From contig JAUISW010000001.1 in NCBI GenBank assembly GCA_030434875.1, forward strand, positions 3,424,001-3,488,000: a stretch of DNA of 64,000 bases, read 5' to 3'. The notes beneath the pieces were generated by a model. That model made no database searches and was not told the DNA's origin. It was given only the letters and a program-made list of their open reading frames with translations. The translations under genes were made by a program, and so were the position numbers. Shown piece after piece: positions 8,965 through 18,476 of the stretch. The stretch's first letter is position 1. Each line of letters begins with the position of its first letter. The stretch comes from Lachnospiraceae bacterium C1.1 (GTDB lineage: Bacteria > Bacillota > Clostridia > Lachnospirales > Lachnospiraceae).

Positions 8965-10383
8965 ATGAAAATGAAGCGAACGCTTTATCTCAAGTTTCTG
9001 GCTGCTTATATTCTCTTCGGTGTGCTTTCGGTTATAACGATCGCGACGCTTACTTCCAAAATGACCTTAAATCATCTGACGAGGGTTCAGGCAGCTTCAC
9101 TTTACAGAGAGGCGCAGCTTGTTGCATCAAACTACGCGCTCAGAATATATTCAAATGATGAGAACGGTGCTGAGTCTGCAAAGGCTCAGCTGAAGGCTAT
9201 AGATACCTATATAAGCGCAAATATCTGGGTGATAAATAATTCTTCAAAGGTCTTGTTTGACTCAAGGGGACAGTATGACGACGGAGAGAGCAGCTACAGT
9301 GATTTCGATCCGTCCGCAACAGGCACATACTACATGACCGGGAATTTCTTCGGTGCATTTGAAGAGGACATGCTGTCAGTATTTGCACCGATCACATCGA
9401 ATTATAAGGTCATAGGTTATGTGGTGATCCACCAGAGTTTAAGCTCAATAGTAAGTTCGAGAAATGCTATATTGCAGATCTCATATTTTGCATTGGTAAT
9501 CATCCTACTTCTTTCGCTGATAATCCTCGTTGTATTCACTTTTGCCGTGTACTGGCCGCTGAATCGTGTAACAAAGGCAGCGGAAGAATATGCCAACGGA
9601 AATTTGACTTATCAGCTGAAGACCACAGGCGCTCATGACGAAATGGGATATCTATCGGGAACGCTTAACTATATGGCGCATCAGATCGCACGTTCTGAGG
9701 ATAATCAAAGAAAATTCATAGCGAATGTTTCACATGATTTCAGATCGCCGCTGACCTCTATCAGGGGATATCTCGAGGCCATGATAGATGGAACGATCCC
9801 GCCGGAGATGCATGAAAAATATCTCGTGATCGTGAAGAACGAGACGGAAAGGCTCACCAAGCTTACCAGTGGGTTGCTTGAACTTAACACCTTTGACAAG
9901 AACGGCCTTGTACTTGAACTGTCGAATTTCGACATAAATGCGGTAATCCGCCGGACAGCAGAAACTTTCGGAGGAATCTGCAAGGAGAAAAAAATATCGA
10001 TCGAGCTGATACTTTCAGGTAAAACGCTCTTTGTTCATGCGGATATGAGTAAGATTCAGCAGGTTCTGTATAATCTGCTCGATAATGCCATCAAGTTTTC
10101 GCATAACAATTCGATAATCAAGATCGAGACTACGGAAAAAAACGAAAAAGTTTTTGTTTCTGTTAAAGACTCGGGTATCGGTATTCCGAAAGATTCGGTT
10201 AAGCTCGTATTTGACAGGTTTTATAAAACTGACTTATCGCGAGGGAAAGATAAAAAGGGCACAGGACTTGGTCTTTCCATCGTAAAGGAGATCGTTCAGG
10301 CGCATAACGAAAATATCAACGTGATCTCCACGGAAGGCGTGGGAACTGAGTTTATCTTTACTCTTCCGAAAATTAAAAATTAA
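8965..10383 (+). CDS. Membrane sensor histidine kinase without adjacent response regulator
   Basis: A 472-residue kinase. TM1 lies at about 7-30, an extracytoplasmic sensor at about 31-168, TM2 at about 170-197, then HAMP, a HisKA domain with the phosphoacceptor His near 256 (VSHDFRSPLTSIRGY), and a HATPase domain with N, G1 and G2 boxes (LLDNAIKF, DSGIGIP, GTGLGLSI). No response regulator is adjacent, so it is an orphan kinase here. It is read with the Lrp/aminotransferase pair and ends at an intrinsic terminator. The sensed signal is unknown. Confidence 0.92.
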   Translation: MKMKRTLYLKFLAAYILFGVLSVITIATLTSKMTLNHLTRVQAASLYREAQLVASNYALRIYSNDENGAESAKAQLKAIDTYISANIWVINNSSKVLFDSRGQYDDGESSYSDFDPSATGTYYMTGNFFGAFEEDMLSVFAPITSNYKVIGYVVIHQSLSSIVSSRNAILQISYFALVIILLLSLIILVVFTFAVYWPLNRVTKAAEEYANGNLTYQLKTTGAHDEMGYLSGTLNYMAHQIARSEDNQRKFIANVSHDFRSPLTSIRGYLEAMIDGTIPPEMHEKYLVIVKNETERLTKLTSGLLELNTFDKNGLVLELSNFDINAVIRRTAETFGGICKEKKISIELILSGKTLFVHADMSKIQQVLYNLLDNAIKFSHNNSIIKIETTEKNEKVFVSVKDSGIGIPKDSVKLVFDRFYKTDLSRGKDKKGTGLGLSIVKEIVQAHNENINVISTEGVGTEFIFTLPKIKN

Positions 10384-10394
10384 TCTGTATTTTG

Positions 10395-10430
10395 ATCAAC
10401 GTCCTTAAAAAAGGGACGTTGATTTTTTTT
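10395..10430 (+). terminator. Intrinsic terminator after the histidine kinase
   Basis: The stem ATCAACGTCC / GGGACGTTGAT closes an A/T loop and is followed by eight T residues. Confidence 0.9.
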
Positions 10431-10447
10431 GTGTACAATTACCCTGT

Positions 10448-10474
10448 TAAGTATTTTCGAAAACTGTCCGATAC
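10448..10474 (+). promoter_or_regulatory. Sigma-28 (SigD/FliA) promoter of flagellin
   Basis: TAAG (10448-10451), a spacer of exactly 15 bases, then TCCGATAC (10467-10474) matches the flagellar sigma factor consensus TAAA-N15-GCCGATAW. It lies about 80 bases upstream of the flagellin start codon and just after the previous operon's terminator. Confidence 0.85.
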
Positions 10475-10496
10475 AATTGTTGAGACAGGTAAGTGA

Positions 10497-10543
10497 GCCC
10501 CGACATGATCCGGACGGGGCAGCGGCTATGAGGTTTTCGGAGG
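10497..10543 (+). promoter_or_regulatory. Flagellin leader: hairpin with GGA loop plus GGA in the Shine-Dalgarno
   Basis: A perfect 6-bp hairpin (GCCCCG 10497-10502 / CGGGGC 10515-10520) displays a GGA triplet at 10512-10514. A second GGA lies within the Shine-Dalgarno CGGAGG (10539-10543). Two GGA sites, one in a hairpin and one over the ribosome binding site, is the layout of CsrA control of the Bacillus subtilis hag leader. CsrA binding here is inferred; no csrA gene is in the window. Confidence 0.5.
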
Positions 10544-10552
10544 TAATACAGA

Positions 10553-11851
10553 ATGAAGATTAACAGCAATATTACCGCATATCTTACAAATAATGCACTT
10601 AAGATCAATGAAAGAAATAATGCGGCATCGAATCGTAGACTTTCATCAGGATACAAGATAAATGTTGCAGGAGATGATCCGACAGGTTATGCGGTATCCG
10701 GACGTATGAAAAAAATGATACGTGCGTTGGAGCGCTGTGACACAAATGCAGTCAATGGACAGTCAGTATGTGAAACGGCAGATGGTGCGCTGAGTGCCAT
10801 TACTGATATAATTCAGAGAATGAACGAGCTGGCAGTAAAGGGTGCCAACGGAGTTCTTACTTCTGCTGACAGAGGCTATATCCAGACAGAGGCTGAACAG
10901 CTTAGGAATGAGATAGACAGAATTTCAAATACTGCAGAGTTCGAGGGACAGGCGCTTTTTGACGGAACTTTTGTAAATAAGGGATATACAAATAATAAGG
11001 ATATAAAGGTAACAGGTTATAGTGATGAAACAGTTATTGATTCCAACACAAGTGTGACCATTTCCGAGGCTATCAATAACGGAAAAATAGAGATCACGGT
11101 AAACGGACTTGATTTCTGTGACGGAACGACAACTGCGATCAGTGTTGATTATCCACTTTATTATGATTCAGAAAAATTAAGTGGAGTTGATCTGGATGCT
11201 GATGGCGTCGAAGATAGTACAGGTGTAAGTTCGGGACTCTACACTGATGCCAATGGTAATTCGGTAAAGATCGATGCTGATGGAAACCAGTATATAACCA
11301 TTAACGGAACTAATGGTGAGTCCATATCCTTTATGGTGAGGGCAGACAGCGACATACTTACGTACAACAATACAAGAGAACCAATTGATAATATAACTTA
11401 TTGTGTTTCCGAACCAAGTTTTACATCTACAACAATTGAACTTACCTTGACCCATGATGGTGCCATGAGGATCCAGACAGGCGGAAATGAGAATGACTAT
11501 ATTGATATGACACTTCCGTCAATGTCATCGATAATGCTGGATCTGGACGATATTGACCTGTCTACAGAGGCAGGCGCTTCGGCAGGAATACAAAAGGCCA
11601 AAAATGCACTTGAATATGTAAACCAGGCAAGATCACGTATAGGTGCATATCAGAACAGAATAGAAAACTCTATCAGCTTTATTGCTGAAGCAACTCTGAA
11701 TCTTGAGAATGCGGTATCCAGGATAGAAGATACGGATATGGCTGAAGAGATGACGAATTTCACTAACTATCAGGTTCTGGTGCAGGCAGCAACATCAATG
11801 CTCGCACAGGCAAATGAGTCGCCGCAGACGGCTCTGCAGCTGCTTCAATAA
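10553..11851 (+). CDS. Flagellin
   Basis: A 432-residue filament protein with conserved terminal D0/D1 helices. The N-terminus has the LSSGYKINVAGDDPTGYAVSG signature and the C-terminus ends in the flagellin helix SMLAQANESPQTALQLLQ. The central region (about 150-330) is a variable surface domain that includes an Asp-rich DLDADGVED loop near 213-221 resembling a calcium loop. Unusually for a flagellin it has four cysteines (62, 73, 189, 284), two of them in the conserved D1 helix. Start, strong ribosome binding site and sigma-28 promoter agree. Export is through the flagellar type III apparatus, whose genes lie outside the window. Confidence 0.95.
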   Translation: MKINSNITAYLTNNALKINERNNAASNRRLSSGYKINVAGDDPTGYAVSGRMKKMIRALERCDTNAVNGQSVCETADGALSAITDIIQRMNELAVKGANGVLTSADRGYIQTEAEQLRNEIDRISNTAEFEGQALFDGTFVNKGYTNNKDIKVTGYSDETVIDSNTSVTISEAINNGKIEITVNGLDFCDGTTTAISVDYPLYYDSEKLSGVDLDADGVEDSTGVSSGLYTDANGNSVKIDADGNQYITINGTNGESISFMVRADSDILTYNNTREPIDNITYCVSEPSFTSTTIELTLTHDGAMRIQTGGNENDYIDMTLPSMSSIMLDLDDIDLSTEAGASAGIQKAKNALEYVNQARSRIGAYQNRIENSISFIAEATLNLENAVSRIEDTDMAEEMTNFTNYQVLVQAATSMLAQANESPQTALQLLQ

Positions 11852-11970
11852 GGGAAAAGCGGCTTAAGTATGAAAAAAGGGATTTTGCTTAAAAAGGGAT
11901 TAAGCAAAAAAAATTTACAAAAGGGTTTTTAACAAAAAGGGTTTTTACAAGAAAAGGGGGACAGAAAATT
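11852..11970 (+). promoter_or_regulatory. Flagellin-fliS spacer with A-tract/GGG repeats and a stem-loop
   Basis: This 119-base spacer contains A-tracts followed by GGG at about 11879, 11896, 11923 and 11939, plus the Shine-Dalgarno run at 11956-11960. A 10-bp stem-loop, TTTTGCTTAA (11883-11892) / TTAAGCAAAA (11900-11909), presents one GGG in its loop. No T-run follows the stem on the plus strand, so it is not a standard terminator. An mRNA-stability or translational-control element is a plausible reading. Confidence 0.45.
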
Positions 11971-12435
11971 ATGACAGAAGAAAAGAAACAGGATTATACT
12001 CTCAGAATCTCTCAGGCAAACAAAACAGAGGTGGTTGTGATCATTTATGAAGTAGCCATGGATTATTTTGATGAAGCGATGGCAGCTGAAACAAATGAAG
12101 ATTTTGCAGAATCAGTCAAGAAGGCGAAGAAATGCGTAGAGCAGTTAAGAGACGCCCTTGATATGAATTATCCTGCAATCTCACTTCCGCTCAGCAGGCT
12201 TTATAATTTTGTGACGCTTGAGTGTGACAAGGCTGTTATGAAAAATGACAACACAAATATTCCTGCCTGCAGAAAAGTTATGGAAGGTCTTCACGGATCA
12301 TTCTCAGAGGTTGCAAAACAAGATACTTCCGGACCGATGATGCAGAATGCTGAGGAAGTATATGCCGGTATGACTTATAGTCCCACCGGAGTAAATGCCG
12401 GTGTAGTTGGAGCTGCAAGAGGCTTCACAGTATAA
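11971..12435 (+). CDS. fliS: FliS-like flagellin export chaperone with extended tail
   Basis: A 154-residue helical protein whose first 115 residues match FliS: an N-terminal helix leading to VVVIIYEVAMDYFDEAM, then paired helices around CRKVMEGLHGSFSEVAK. FliS caps the flagellin C-terminal helix and prevents premature polymerisation in the cytoplasm. Its position directly after flagellin supports the call. The family is usually about 120-135 residues; here a Gly/Ala/Val-rich, low-charge tail (about 125-154) is added. GGGGG (11956-11960) is the ribosome binding site. Confidence 0.8.
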   Translation: MTEEKKQDYTLRISQANKTEVVVIIYEVAMDYFDEAMAAETNEDFAESVKKAKKCVEQLRDALDMNYPAISLPLSRLYNFVTLECDKAVMKNDNTNIPACRKVMEGLHGSFSEVAKQDTSGPMMQNAEEVYAGMTYSPTGVNAGVVGAARGFTV

Positions 12436-12443
12436 AAAGAATA

Positions 12444-12501
12444 GCGAACCCCTGTCGGCGACTACTGAAAAGAAAATTTCCGGCAGGGGCTTTTCTGCTT
12501 T
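12444..12501 (+). terminator. Hairpin after fliS
   Basis: CCCCTGTCGG (about 12450) and CCGGCAGGGGC (about 12480-12490) form a GC-rich stem across an A-rich loop and are followed by TTTTCTGCTTTT, consistent with an intrinsic terminator of the flagellin-fliS transcript. Confidence 0.6.
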
Positions 12502-12532
12502 TATAATACTTTCGATAATAATAGAATCTTTG

Positions 12533-12783
12533 GTTACTGTTCACATGCAAACTGCGCACTCCGCTACTCTGTACGCTATTTCACTAAGTGCTGAAGCACT
12601 AAGTGAAATATGTGTGCGCAGTTATGCCACAATAACTTTGACTGAACACTGGGTTTTGCCCATTGCCGTATGTGCATAATACTTAGCGAAGCAAAGCTGA
12701 GCTTAGTATATGCCACACAGAGGGGGCAATTTTAAATGGCGAAACCCGTTACTGGAGCACGCTGTAGGCGTGTGAACAGTAAC
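12533..12783 (+). mobile_element. MITE copy A (251 bp, terminal inverted repeats, 8-bp target duplication)
   Basis: The ends GTTACTGTTCACATGC and the reverse complement GTTACTGTTCACACGC form a 16-bp terminal inverted repeat with one mismatch. The flanks are AATCTTTG (left) and AATCCTTG (right), an 8-bp duplication with one difference. The interior folds into nested hairpins and encodes no credible protein. Relative to copy B it carries about 50 extra bases forming another hairpin around TTTCACT...AGTGAAA. It lies in the 608-base gap between fliS and the antiterminator gene. Confidence 0.85.
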
Positions 12784-12914
12784 AATCCTTGCGAATATAC
12801 TTGTTAAAATAGACAAAAAAGATTGCTGCGTTTAGTATAAAATGCTAAAATTTATCTGCTCCTATTGACAGAGAAACAAAATGCATGTTAACTTGTACAT
12901 GTAATTGATGTTTC

Positions 12915-12944
12915 GGATTGTTACTGTTCGGCAGGCAAGACTGG
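12915..12944 (+). promoter_or_regulatory. RAT antiterminator site upstream of the licT-like gene
   Basis: GGATTGTTACTG, a TTCG loop, then GCAGGCAAGACTGG closely matches the ribonucleic antiterminator (RAT) recognised by LicT/BglG proteins. It overlaps the left arm of the terminator at 12937-13018, so protein binding would block termination and autoregulate the downstream gene. Confidence 0.85.
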
Positions 12945-13018
12945 ATCGTACCTTTAGGAGTTATCTGTATATTTGCAGAGCTCGCGTTGGATTTGGTATG
13001 GTTTGGTCTCTTTTTTTT
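12937..13018 (+). terminator. Conditional terminator overlapping the first RAT
   Basis: The left arm 12937-12952 (AAGACTGGATCGTACC) pairs with 12995-13009 (GGTATGGTTTGGTCT) using several G-U pairs, followed by CTTTTTTTT. The first bases of the left arm are the 3' side of the RAT, so the two structures are mutually exclusive. Confidence 0.8.
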
Positions 13019-13043
13019 GCATTAAATGTGGTGCTAGTGTTAT

Positions 13044-13874
13044 ATGAAAATAAAAAAGATCTTTAATAATAATGCTGCGCTGGCTACAGATACAAACGGA
13101 AACGAAGTTATATATACCGGCTGCGGGATATGTTTCCAGAAAAAAGTCGGCGAAGATCTTGATGAACGCAAGATAGAAAAAACCTTCGTAATGGAAAAGG
13201 CGAATGAGCAGTTTATGAAGCTCGTATCGGAACTTCCGTATGAGGAGATACAGCTAGCTGACGAGATAATACAATACGCGTCGAGCCATCTGAATAAAAA
13301 GCTCTGTAATAATATTTATATCACACTTACGGATCACCTGGGATTTGCGATAGAGAGAAGTAAAAACGGAACCGTTCTCAAAAACAAACTCTTATGGGAG
13401 ATCAAAAAATATTATACTCCGGAGTATTACATCGGAAAGCATGCGCTGGAAATTGTGAAGGACAGGCTGGGAGCCGAACTTCCTGAAGATGAAGCGGGAT
13501 TCTTCGCACTGCACATCGTAAATGCGGAACTTGACGGAAATATCCACCATACGATGGAAACACCGGAAGTAATTGATGATATTGTGAATATCGTCAGATT
13601 TACCTACAAGACAGATCTGGATGAGGAATCACTTTCTTACGAGAGATTTATCACCCATTTGAAATATTTTTTGCAAAGGGCTGAAAGCAAGGTTTATTAT
13701 CAGCCGGATGACGGTGAACTTTTTGACATCGTCAGAAAAAAATTTCCTGAAGCTTATAAATGCGCAAGCAGGATCAAGAGCTATATGGAAGCCAAATATC
13801 CTGATGAGATCACTGATGAAGAAATGTTGTATTTGACCGTACATATATCTCGCATCACAGGCAGGAATAACTGA
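13044..13874 (+). CDS. licT: BglG/LicT family transcriptional antiterminator
   Basis: A 276-residue regulator with an N-terminal CAT RNA-binding domain (about 1-58, starting MKIKKIFNNNAALA) and two PTS regulatory domains, PRD1 (about 65-170) and PRD2 (about 175-276), containing phosphorylatable histidines. Family members bind RAT hairpins when beta-glucoside is transported and are inactivated by their cognate EII. RAT/terminator switches precede both this gene and the PTS gene, giving autoregulation plus control of the permease. The symbol follows the family; the true ortholog name is not proven. Confidence 0.93.
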   Translation: MKIKKIFNNNAALATDTNGNEVIYTGCGICFQKKVGEDLDERKIEKTFVMEKANEQFMKLVSELPYEEIQLADEIIQYASSHLNKKLCNNIYITLTDHLGFAIERSKNGTVLKNKLLWEIKKYYTPEYYIGKHALEIVKDRLGAELPEDEAGFFALHIVNAELDGNIHHTMETPEVIDDIVNIVRFTYKTDLDEESLSYERFITHLKYFLQRAESKVYYQPDDGELFDIVRKKFPEAYKCASRIKSYMEAKYPDEITDEEMLYLTVHISRITGRNN

Positions 13875-13877
13875 TAA

Positions 13878-13990
13878 GGATTGTTACACTAAGCTGGCAA
13901 GACCTGAATGGAGATAACGCATATATTTTATTTAATGGCAGAAATGCTGTTTATTATGTGTATATTCAAAATTCGGGACTTGTCTTTTTT
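13878..13990 (+). promoter_or_regulatory. Second RAT and overlapping terminator before the PTS gene
   Basis: The RAT GGATTGTTACACTAAGCTGG...GACCT (13878-13905) starts four bases after the antiterminator stop codon. The terminator arm AAGACCTGAAT (13899-13909) overlaps the RAT and pairs with ATTCGGGACTT (13971-13981), with one mismatch, ahead of a T-run at 13985-13990. This is the classic BglG/LicT switch controlling the permease. Confidence 0.8.
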
Positions 13991-14058
13991 AGTTTAAGCA
14001 AATAAAAGAATTTGCAGGGTTGTGACAAAACCTGTAAAGATAAGGTCAATCATTTTAA

Positions 14059-15960
<1,902 letters not shown>

Positions 15961-15977
15961 TAAATAAAACGCAATGA

Positions 15978-16009
15978 GGCGCAGATCCATAAGGGGTCTG
16001 CGTCTTTTT
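15978..16009 (+). terminator. Intrinsic terminator after the PTS permease
   Basis: GGCGCAGATCC pairs with GGGTCTGCGTC (one G-U pair) around a short ATAAG loop, followed by TTTTTC. Confidence 0.88.
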
Positions 16010-16010
16010 C

Positions 16011-16039
16011 TTGTCCTTAACGGTATTCAGTAATATAAT
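16011..16039 (+). promoter_or_regulatory. Sigma-A promoter of the ECF S component
   Basis: TTGTCC (16011-16016), a spacer of exactly 17 bases, and TATAAT (16034-16039). The predicted start of transcription leaves a 5' leader of about 115 bases before the gene. Confidence 0.7.
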
Positions 16040-16059
16040 GGTGAAAATCAATTTAGGGA

Positions 16060-16128
16060 GCCAGCAGCTGTCGGAACATGCGTCAGCATGTGACATACAG
16101 ATGCGGCAACCGACAGGCTATGTCAACA
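16060..16128 (+). promoter_or_regulatory. Structured 5' leader, candidate riboswitch
   Basis: CTGTCGG (16068-16074) pairs with CCGACAG (16110-16116). Inside lies a perfect hairpin ACATGC/GCATGT (16076-16081, 16086-16091). GACATA (16092-16097) inside the outer loop pairs with TATGTC (16119-16124) outside it, forming a pseudoknot. ECF S components are often controlled by vitamin or precursor riboswitches. I do not recognise the consensus of the TPP, FMN, THF, cobalamin or preQ1 classes here. Confidence 0.5.
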
Positions 16129-16159
16129 TATAAACTTACGTTTATTAAGGAGAGAAAGA

Positions 16160-16714
16160 ATGGATACGAAAAAATTAGTTCAGACAGCAATGTTTACGGC
16201 ACTGGTATTACTGGCAACGATGGTGTTTAAGATACAGACGCCGGTTTTGGGTTATATACATCTGGGAGATGCATTTGTACTGCTGTCAGCTGTTATCTTA
16301 GGACCGCTGAGCGGTGGAGCGGCAGCGGGACTTGGATCGGCGCTCGCAGATCTTCTCGGAGGATATGCGGTATGGTGTCCGGGAACTCTGGTCATCAAGT
16401 TTCTTACGGCATTTACGGCTGCGCACATCTATCACGGAATTGACCGATTTTATTCAAAAGAAAAATATCATCCGTCGAGAATGATATTAGCATCGGTTTC
16501 AGGTGAGATCGTAATGGTCATAGGTTATTTCATTTTTAATATATTGATCGTTATCTTCAGCGGCGGTGAGATCAGTGAGACTGCCTTTTCAAATGCAGTC
16601 ACGGTTTCGGTCGCAGAGGTGCCTTTTAATATCATACAGGCAGTTTCCGGTATAATCATTGCGTCACTCCTCTGTCCTGTTTTTGAAGGGATCATGAATA
16701 AGATTAAGAATTGA
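16160..16714 (+). CDS. ECF transporter substrate-binding S component
   Basis: A 184-residue integral membrane protein with about five or six transmembrane helices. The N-terminal helix VQTAMFTALVLLATM with small residues is the usual contact with the ECF T subunit, and IHLGDAFVLLSAVILGPLSGG is a typical S-component motif. S components capture vitamins or precursors and share a common ATPase/T module, which is not in this window. Substrate cannot be assigned from sequence alone; the leader RNA may provide it. It is monocistronic, between the PTS terminator and MITE copy B. Confidence 0.88.
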   Translation: MDTKKLVQTAMFTALVLLATMVFKIQTPVLGYIHLGDAFVLLSAVILGPLSGGAAAGLGSALADLLGGYAVWCPGTLVIKFLTAFTAAHIYHGIDRFYSKEKYHPSRMILASVSGEIVMVIGYFIFNILIVIFSGGEISETAFSNAVTVSVAEVPFNIIQAVSGIIIASLLCPVFEGIMNKIKN

Positions 16715-16743
16715 ATTGATCTTTTTTACCCTTCGAAAATCCT

Positions 16744-16944
16744 GTTACTGTTCACACGCTTTCAGCGTGCTCCAGTAACGGGTTTTGCCATTTAAGATTG
16801 CCCCCTCTGTGTGGCATATACTAAGCTCAGCTTTGCTTCGCTAAGTATTATGCACATACGGCAATGGGCAAAACCCAGTGTTCAGTCAGAGTTATTGTGG
16901 CATAACTGCGCAGCGGAGTGCGCAGTTTGCCTGTGAACAGTAAC
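16744..16944 (-). mobile_element. MITE copy B (201 bp, inverted relative to copy A)
   Basis: The terminal inverted repeat GTTACTGTTCACA is present at both ends. The flanks are AAAATCCT on each side, a perfect 8-bp target duplication. The interior is the reverse complement of copy A (shared blocks include the GGGGGCAA stretch and the AGCTCAGCTTTGCTTCGCT hairpin) without copy A's extra hairpin. It fills most of the 341-base gap upstream of the citrate synthase gene. Confidence 0.88.
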
Positions 16945-17055
16945 AAAATCCTCTGATTATTAACATAACGTTAACATTGATTAATTTAAATGAAGTCGGC
17001 TTTGTGTTAAAATGGAATGTGGGAAAATATTGGATGAGAACAGGCAGGAGGGTAT

Positions 17056-18426
17056 ATGGAGCTTAATTCTAAAGACTATGCAGAAGTTACTCCCCAGATA
17101 AGGGAACTTGCAAAAAAGGCTGAGGAGTCAACTATAATTGATTCATCGCTTTATGCAAAATATGATGTAAAGAGAGGTCTTCGTGACCTTAATGGTAAGG
17201 GCGTTCTTGCAGGACTGACCCATATTTCGGATGTCAAGGCAAAAAAAATCGTTAACGGAGAAGAGGTTCCTGCAGAGGGAAATCTTTTTTATCGAGGATA
17301 TAATGTAAAAGATCTGGTAAACGGTTTTGTACATGAAAATCATTTCGGATTTGAAGAGATCACATATCTGCTTCTTTTTGACAAGCTTCCGAGCAAAAAA
17401 GAATTAGAGGAATTTTCGAATCTTCTTAGCCATTACAGAAGTCTGCCTACGGGATTTGTGCGCGACAGTATAATGAAAGCCCCGAGCAGGGATATGATGA
17501 ATGTACTTTCGAGAAGCGTTCTGACGCTTTATGCATATGATGAAAATGCAGATGATATTTCAATTCCAAATGTTTTAAGACAGTGTCTGGAGCTCATTGC
17601 AATCTTTCCGCTCCTTTCTGTTTACGGATATCAGGCGTACAGACATTATCATGAAGGGGAAAGCCTTTTCATTCACCCTCCGGTAAAAGAGTATTCTGCA
17701 GCTCAGAATATTCTGCATGTGCTGCGTGCAGACAGTAATTTCACTGATCTCGAGGCGAAAATACTTGATCTGTCACTTGTGCTGCATATGGATCACGGCG
17801 GAGGAAACAATTCTACTTTTTCAACACACGTAGTCTCCTCAACAGGTACAGATACATATTCCGTCATAGCGGCTGCACTCGGTTCGCTTAAAGGTCCGAG
17901 ACACGGCGGAGCAAATGTCAAGGTTGTGCAGATGTTTGATGACCTTATGGAAAATGTACACGATTTCAAGGATGAGGATGAAATTTCGGATTATTTAAGA
18001 AAGCTTCTACATAAAGAGGCTTTTGATAAGGCCGGACTCATATACGGTATGGGACATGCGGTATATTCGCTGTCAGATCCGAGAGAAGTTATATTTAAGT
18101 CTTACGTTGAAAAGCTGGCACGCGCCAAGGGGATGTCGGAGATATTTGATCTTTATGCGACAGTTGAAAGACTCGGTCCAAAGATCATTTCAAAAGAACG
18201 TCCGATCTACAAGGGTGTATGCTGTAATGTCGACTTTTATTCCGGTTTCGTTTATAAAATGCTCGGACTTCCGGTAGAACTCTTCACGCCTTTATTCGCC
18301 TGTGCAAGAATATCGGGTTGGAGCGCTCACAGGATAGAGGAGCTTTCAAACAAAGGAAAGATCATACGTCCTGCATTCAGGACTGTGGCTGCACCTCAGA
18401 TTTATAAACCTATGGATGAAAGATAA
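17056..18426 (+). CDS. gltA: Citrate synthase
   Basis: A 456-residue citrate synthase condensing acetyl-CoA and oxaloacetate. Catalytic histidines lie in MDHGGGNNS (about 247) and GMGHAVYSLSDPR (about 334), and the C-terminal active-site region reads ARISGWSAHRIEE. The N-terminal extension of about 60 residues and overall length fit the long citrate synthases of Clostridia. No aconitase or isocitrate dehydrogenase is adjacent. In this family a partial oxidative branch to 2-oxoglutarate for glutamate synthesis is the likely role. It is followed by a terminator. Confidence 0.95.
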   Translation: MELNSKDYAEVTPQIRELAKKAEESTIIDSSLYAKYDVKRGLRDLNGKGVLAGLTHISDVKAKKIVNGEEVPAEGNLFYRGYNVKDLVNGFVHENHFGFEEITYLLLFDKLPSKKELEEFSNLLSHYRSLPTGFVRDSIMKAPSRDMMNVLSRSVLTLYAYDENADDISIPNVLRQCLELIAIFPLLSVYGYQAYRHYHEGESLFIHPPVKEYSAAQNILHVLRADSNFTDLEAKILDLSLVLHMDHGGGNNSTFSTHVVSSTGTDTYSVIAAALGSLKGPRHGGANVKVVQMFDDLMENVHDFKDEDEISDYLRKLLHKEAFDKAGLIYGMGHAVYSLSDPREVIFKSYVEKLARAKGMSEIFDLYATVERLGPKIISKERPIYKGVCCNVDFYSGFVYKMLGLPVELFTPLFACARISGWSAHRIEELSNKGKIIRPAFRTVAAPQIYKPMDER

Positions 18427-18430
18427 AATA

Positions 18431-18457
18431 AGGGCGGACTTAGAGGTCCGCCTTATT
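18431..18457 (+). terminator. Terminator after citrate synthase
   Basis: GGCGGAC (18433-18439) pairs with GTCCGCC (18446-18452), followed by TTATT. The U-tract is short, so some read-through into the sensor operon is possible. Confidence 0.7.
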
Positions 18458-18476
18458 AATGCCGGAGAATTATTTA

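Noticed and set aside
12407..12679. 90-codon open frame downstream of fliS
   Set aside because: It overlaps the fliS end, the terminator hairpin and the MITE; composition follows the inverted repeats and there is no ribosome binding site.
12533..12944. Similarity of the MITE end (GTTACTGTTC) to the RAT core (GTTACTGTTCG)
   Set aside because: Shared only over about 10 bases; the RAT has its own flanking consensus and the MITE ends are explained by terminal repeats with target duplications.
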